NCBI GenBank assembly: GCA_002419145.1
Contig: DIFN01000072.1
Location: forward strand, 22,673-29,493
Origin: Mageeibacillus sp. UBA5747
GTDB lineage: Bacteria; Bacillota; Clostridia; Saccharofermentanales; UBA5734
Length of the DNA stretch: 6,821 nt
Direction: 5' to 3'
Position 1 is the stretch's first letter; the number at the start of each line of letters is the position of its first letter. Below, in pieces: positions 6,638-6,821 of the stretch. Made by a program: the position numbers and the translations under genes. The notes under the pieces are model-generated. The model was given only the letters and a program-made list of their open reading frames with translations. It searched no databases and was not told where the DNA came from.

Positions 6638-6662
6638 TTTCATGCACCCAGTCCGCTATGAT
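6634..6662 (+). promoter_or_regulatory. Predicted promoter of the CoA-binding gene
   Basis: TATGAT at 6657-6662 is a good -10 (five of six). The -35 at 17 bp spacing, TCGATT (6634-6639), is weak. The predicted start near 6669 coincides with the Shine-Dalgarno AAGGAG (6669-6674), so the mRNA leader would be only about 15 nt. The -10 is again preceded by TCCGC. Confidence 0.45.
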
Positions 6663-6683
6663 AAAAGCAAGGAGCGTGATCCT

Positions 6684-6821
6684 ATGTTGATCGAATCATT
6701 CAAGAACAGCCGGACCTGGGCGGTCATCGGGGCCAACGATGACCCGCAGCGGTTCGGCTCGATCCTTTACAAGCACTTGAAACGGAAAGGCTACACGGTC
6801 TATGCGGTCAACCCCCAGCAC
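6684..6821 (+). CDS. CoA-binding (YccU-type Rossmann) protein, N-terminal part
   Basis: The first 46 codons of a gene run off the window end. They read as the start of a small CoA-binding domain protein (CoA_binding_2/YccU-type, normally about 120-140 residues). TWAVIGANDDPQRFG (11-25) is the first beta strand plus glycine-rich nucleotide-binding loop, followed by a helix (SILYKHLKRKGY) and the second strand TVYAVNP (38-44). These proteins resemble the CoA-binding domain of succinyl-CoA synthetase; the biological role of the stand-alone form is not settled. The ATG at 6684 follows AAGGAG (6669-6674) nine bases upstream. The gene is divergent from the PH-domain gene and shares its upstream region. 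The C-terminal two thirds cannot be judged here. Confidence 0.8.
   Translation, partial: MLIESFKNSRTWAVIGANDDPQRFGSILYKHLKRKGYTVYAVNPQH

Overview
The window is an ordinary bacterial chromosomal segment, GC-rich by eye, with strong Shine-Dalgarno sites and mostly C-ending codons in the gat genes. A gatCAB operon, a MalR-like LacI-family repressor and a bacterial PH-domain protein of the YdbT-like type together suggest a moderately high-GC member of the Firmicutes (Bacillota). This is inference from gene content; no rRNA or lineage marker is present.

Layout. Positions 1-47 look like the last codons of an upstream gene on the + strand. They are followed by gatC, gatA and gatB (122-3456), a compact operon for all three subunits of the aminoacyl-tRNA amidotransferase that converts Glu-tRNA(Gln), and in many bacteria Asp-tRNA(Asn), to the correctly charged tRNA. 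A LacI/GalR-family repressor gene (3480-4517, - strand) converges on gatB with only 23 bp between the stop codons. Upstream of it on the same strand is mutY (4598-5755), the adenine DNA glycosylase that removes A opposite 8-oxoguanine. A likely lacI promoter begins inside the mutY 3' end.

The 340 bp between mutY and the next intact gene hold no complete gene. They carry what reads as a collapsed MATE-family multidrug/cation antiporter gene on the + strand: an N-terminal-like piece, an in-frame stop, a C-terminal-like piece and a frameshifted tail. Next come a small soluble PH-domain protein (6096-6569, - strand) and, divergently, the start of a YccU-type CoA-binding (Rossmann) protein cut by the window end (6684 on). 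The 114 bp between these two contain back-to-back promoters whose -35 elements overlap on opposite strands.

The genes do not form one pathway: translation fidelity (gatCAB), DNA repair (mutY), an orphan sugar-type repressor and two small proteins of unclear role. I found no CRISPR array, transposase, tRNA or rRNA, and no previously undescribed system. The points most worth a second look are the decayed MATE gene, the abrupt codon-usage switch in the last 32 codons of gatB, the shared TCCGC-TA sequence at three predicted -10 elements, and the overlapping divergent promoters.
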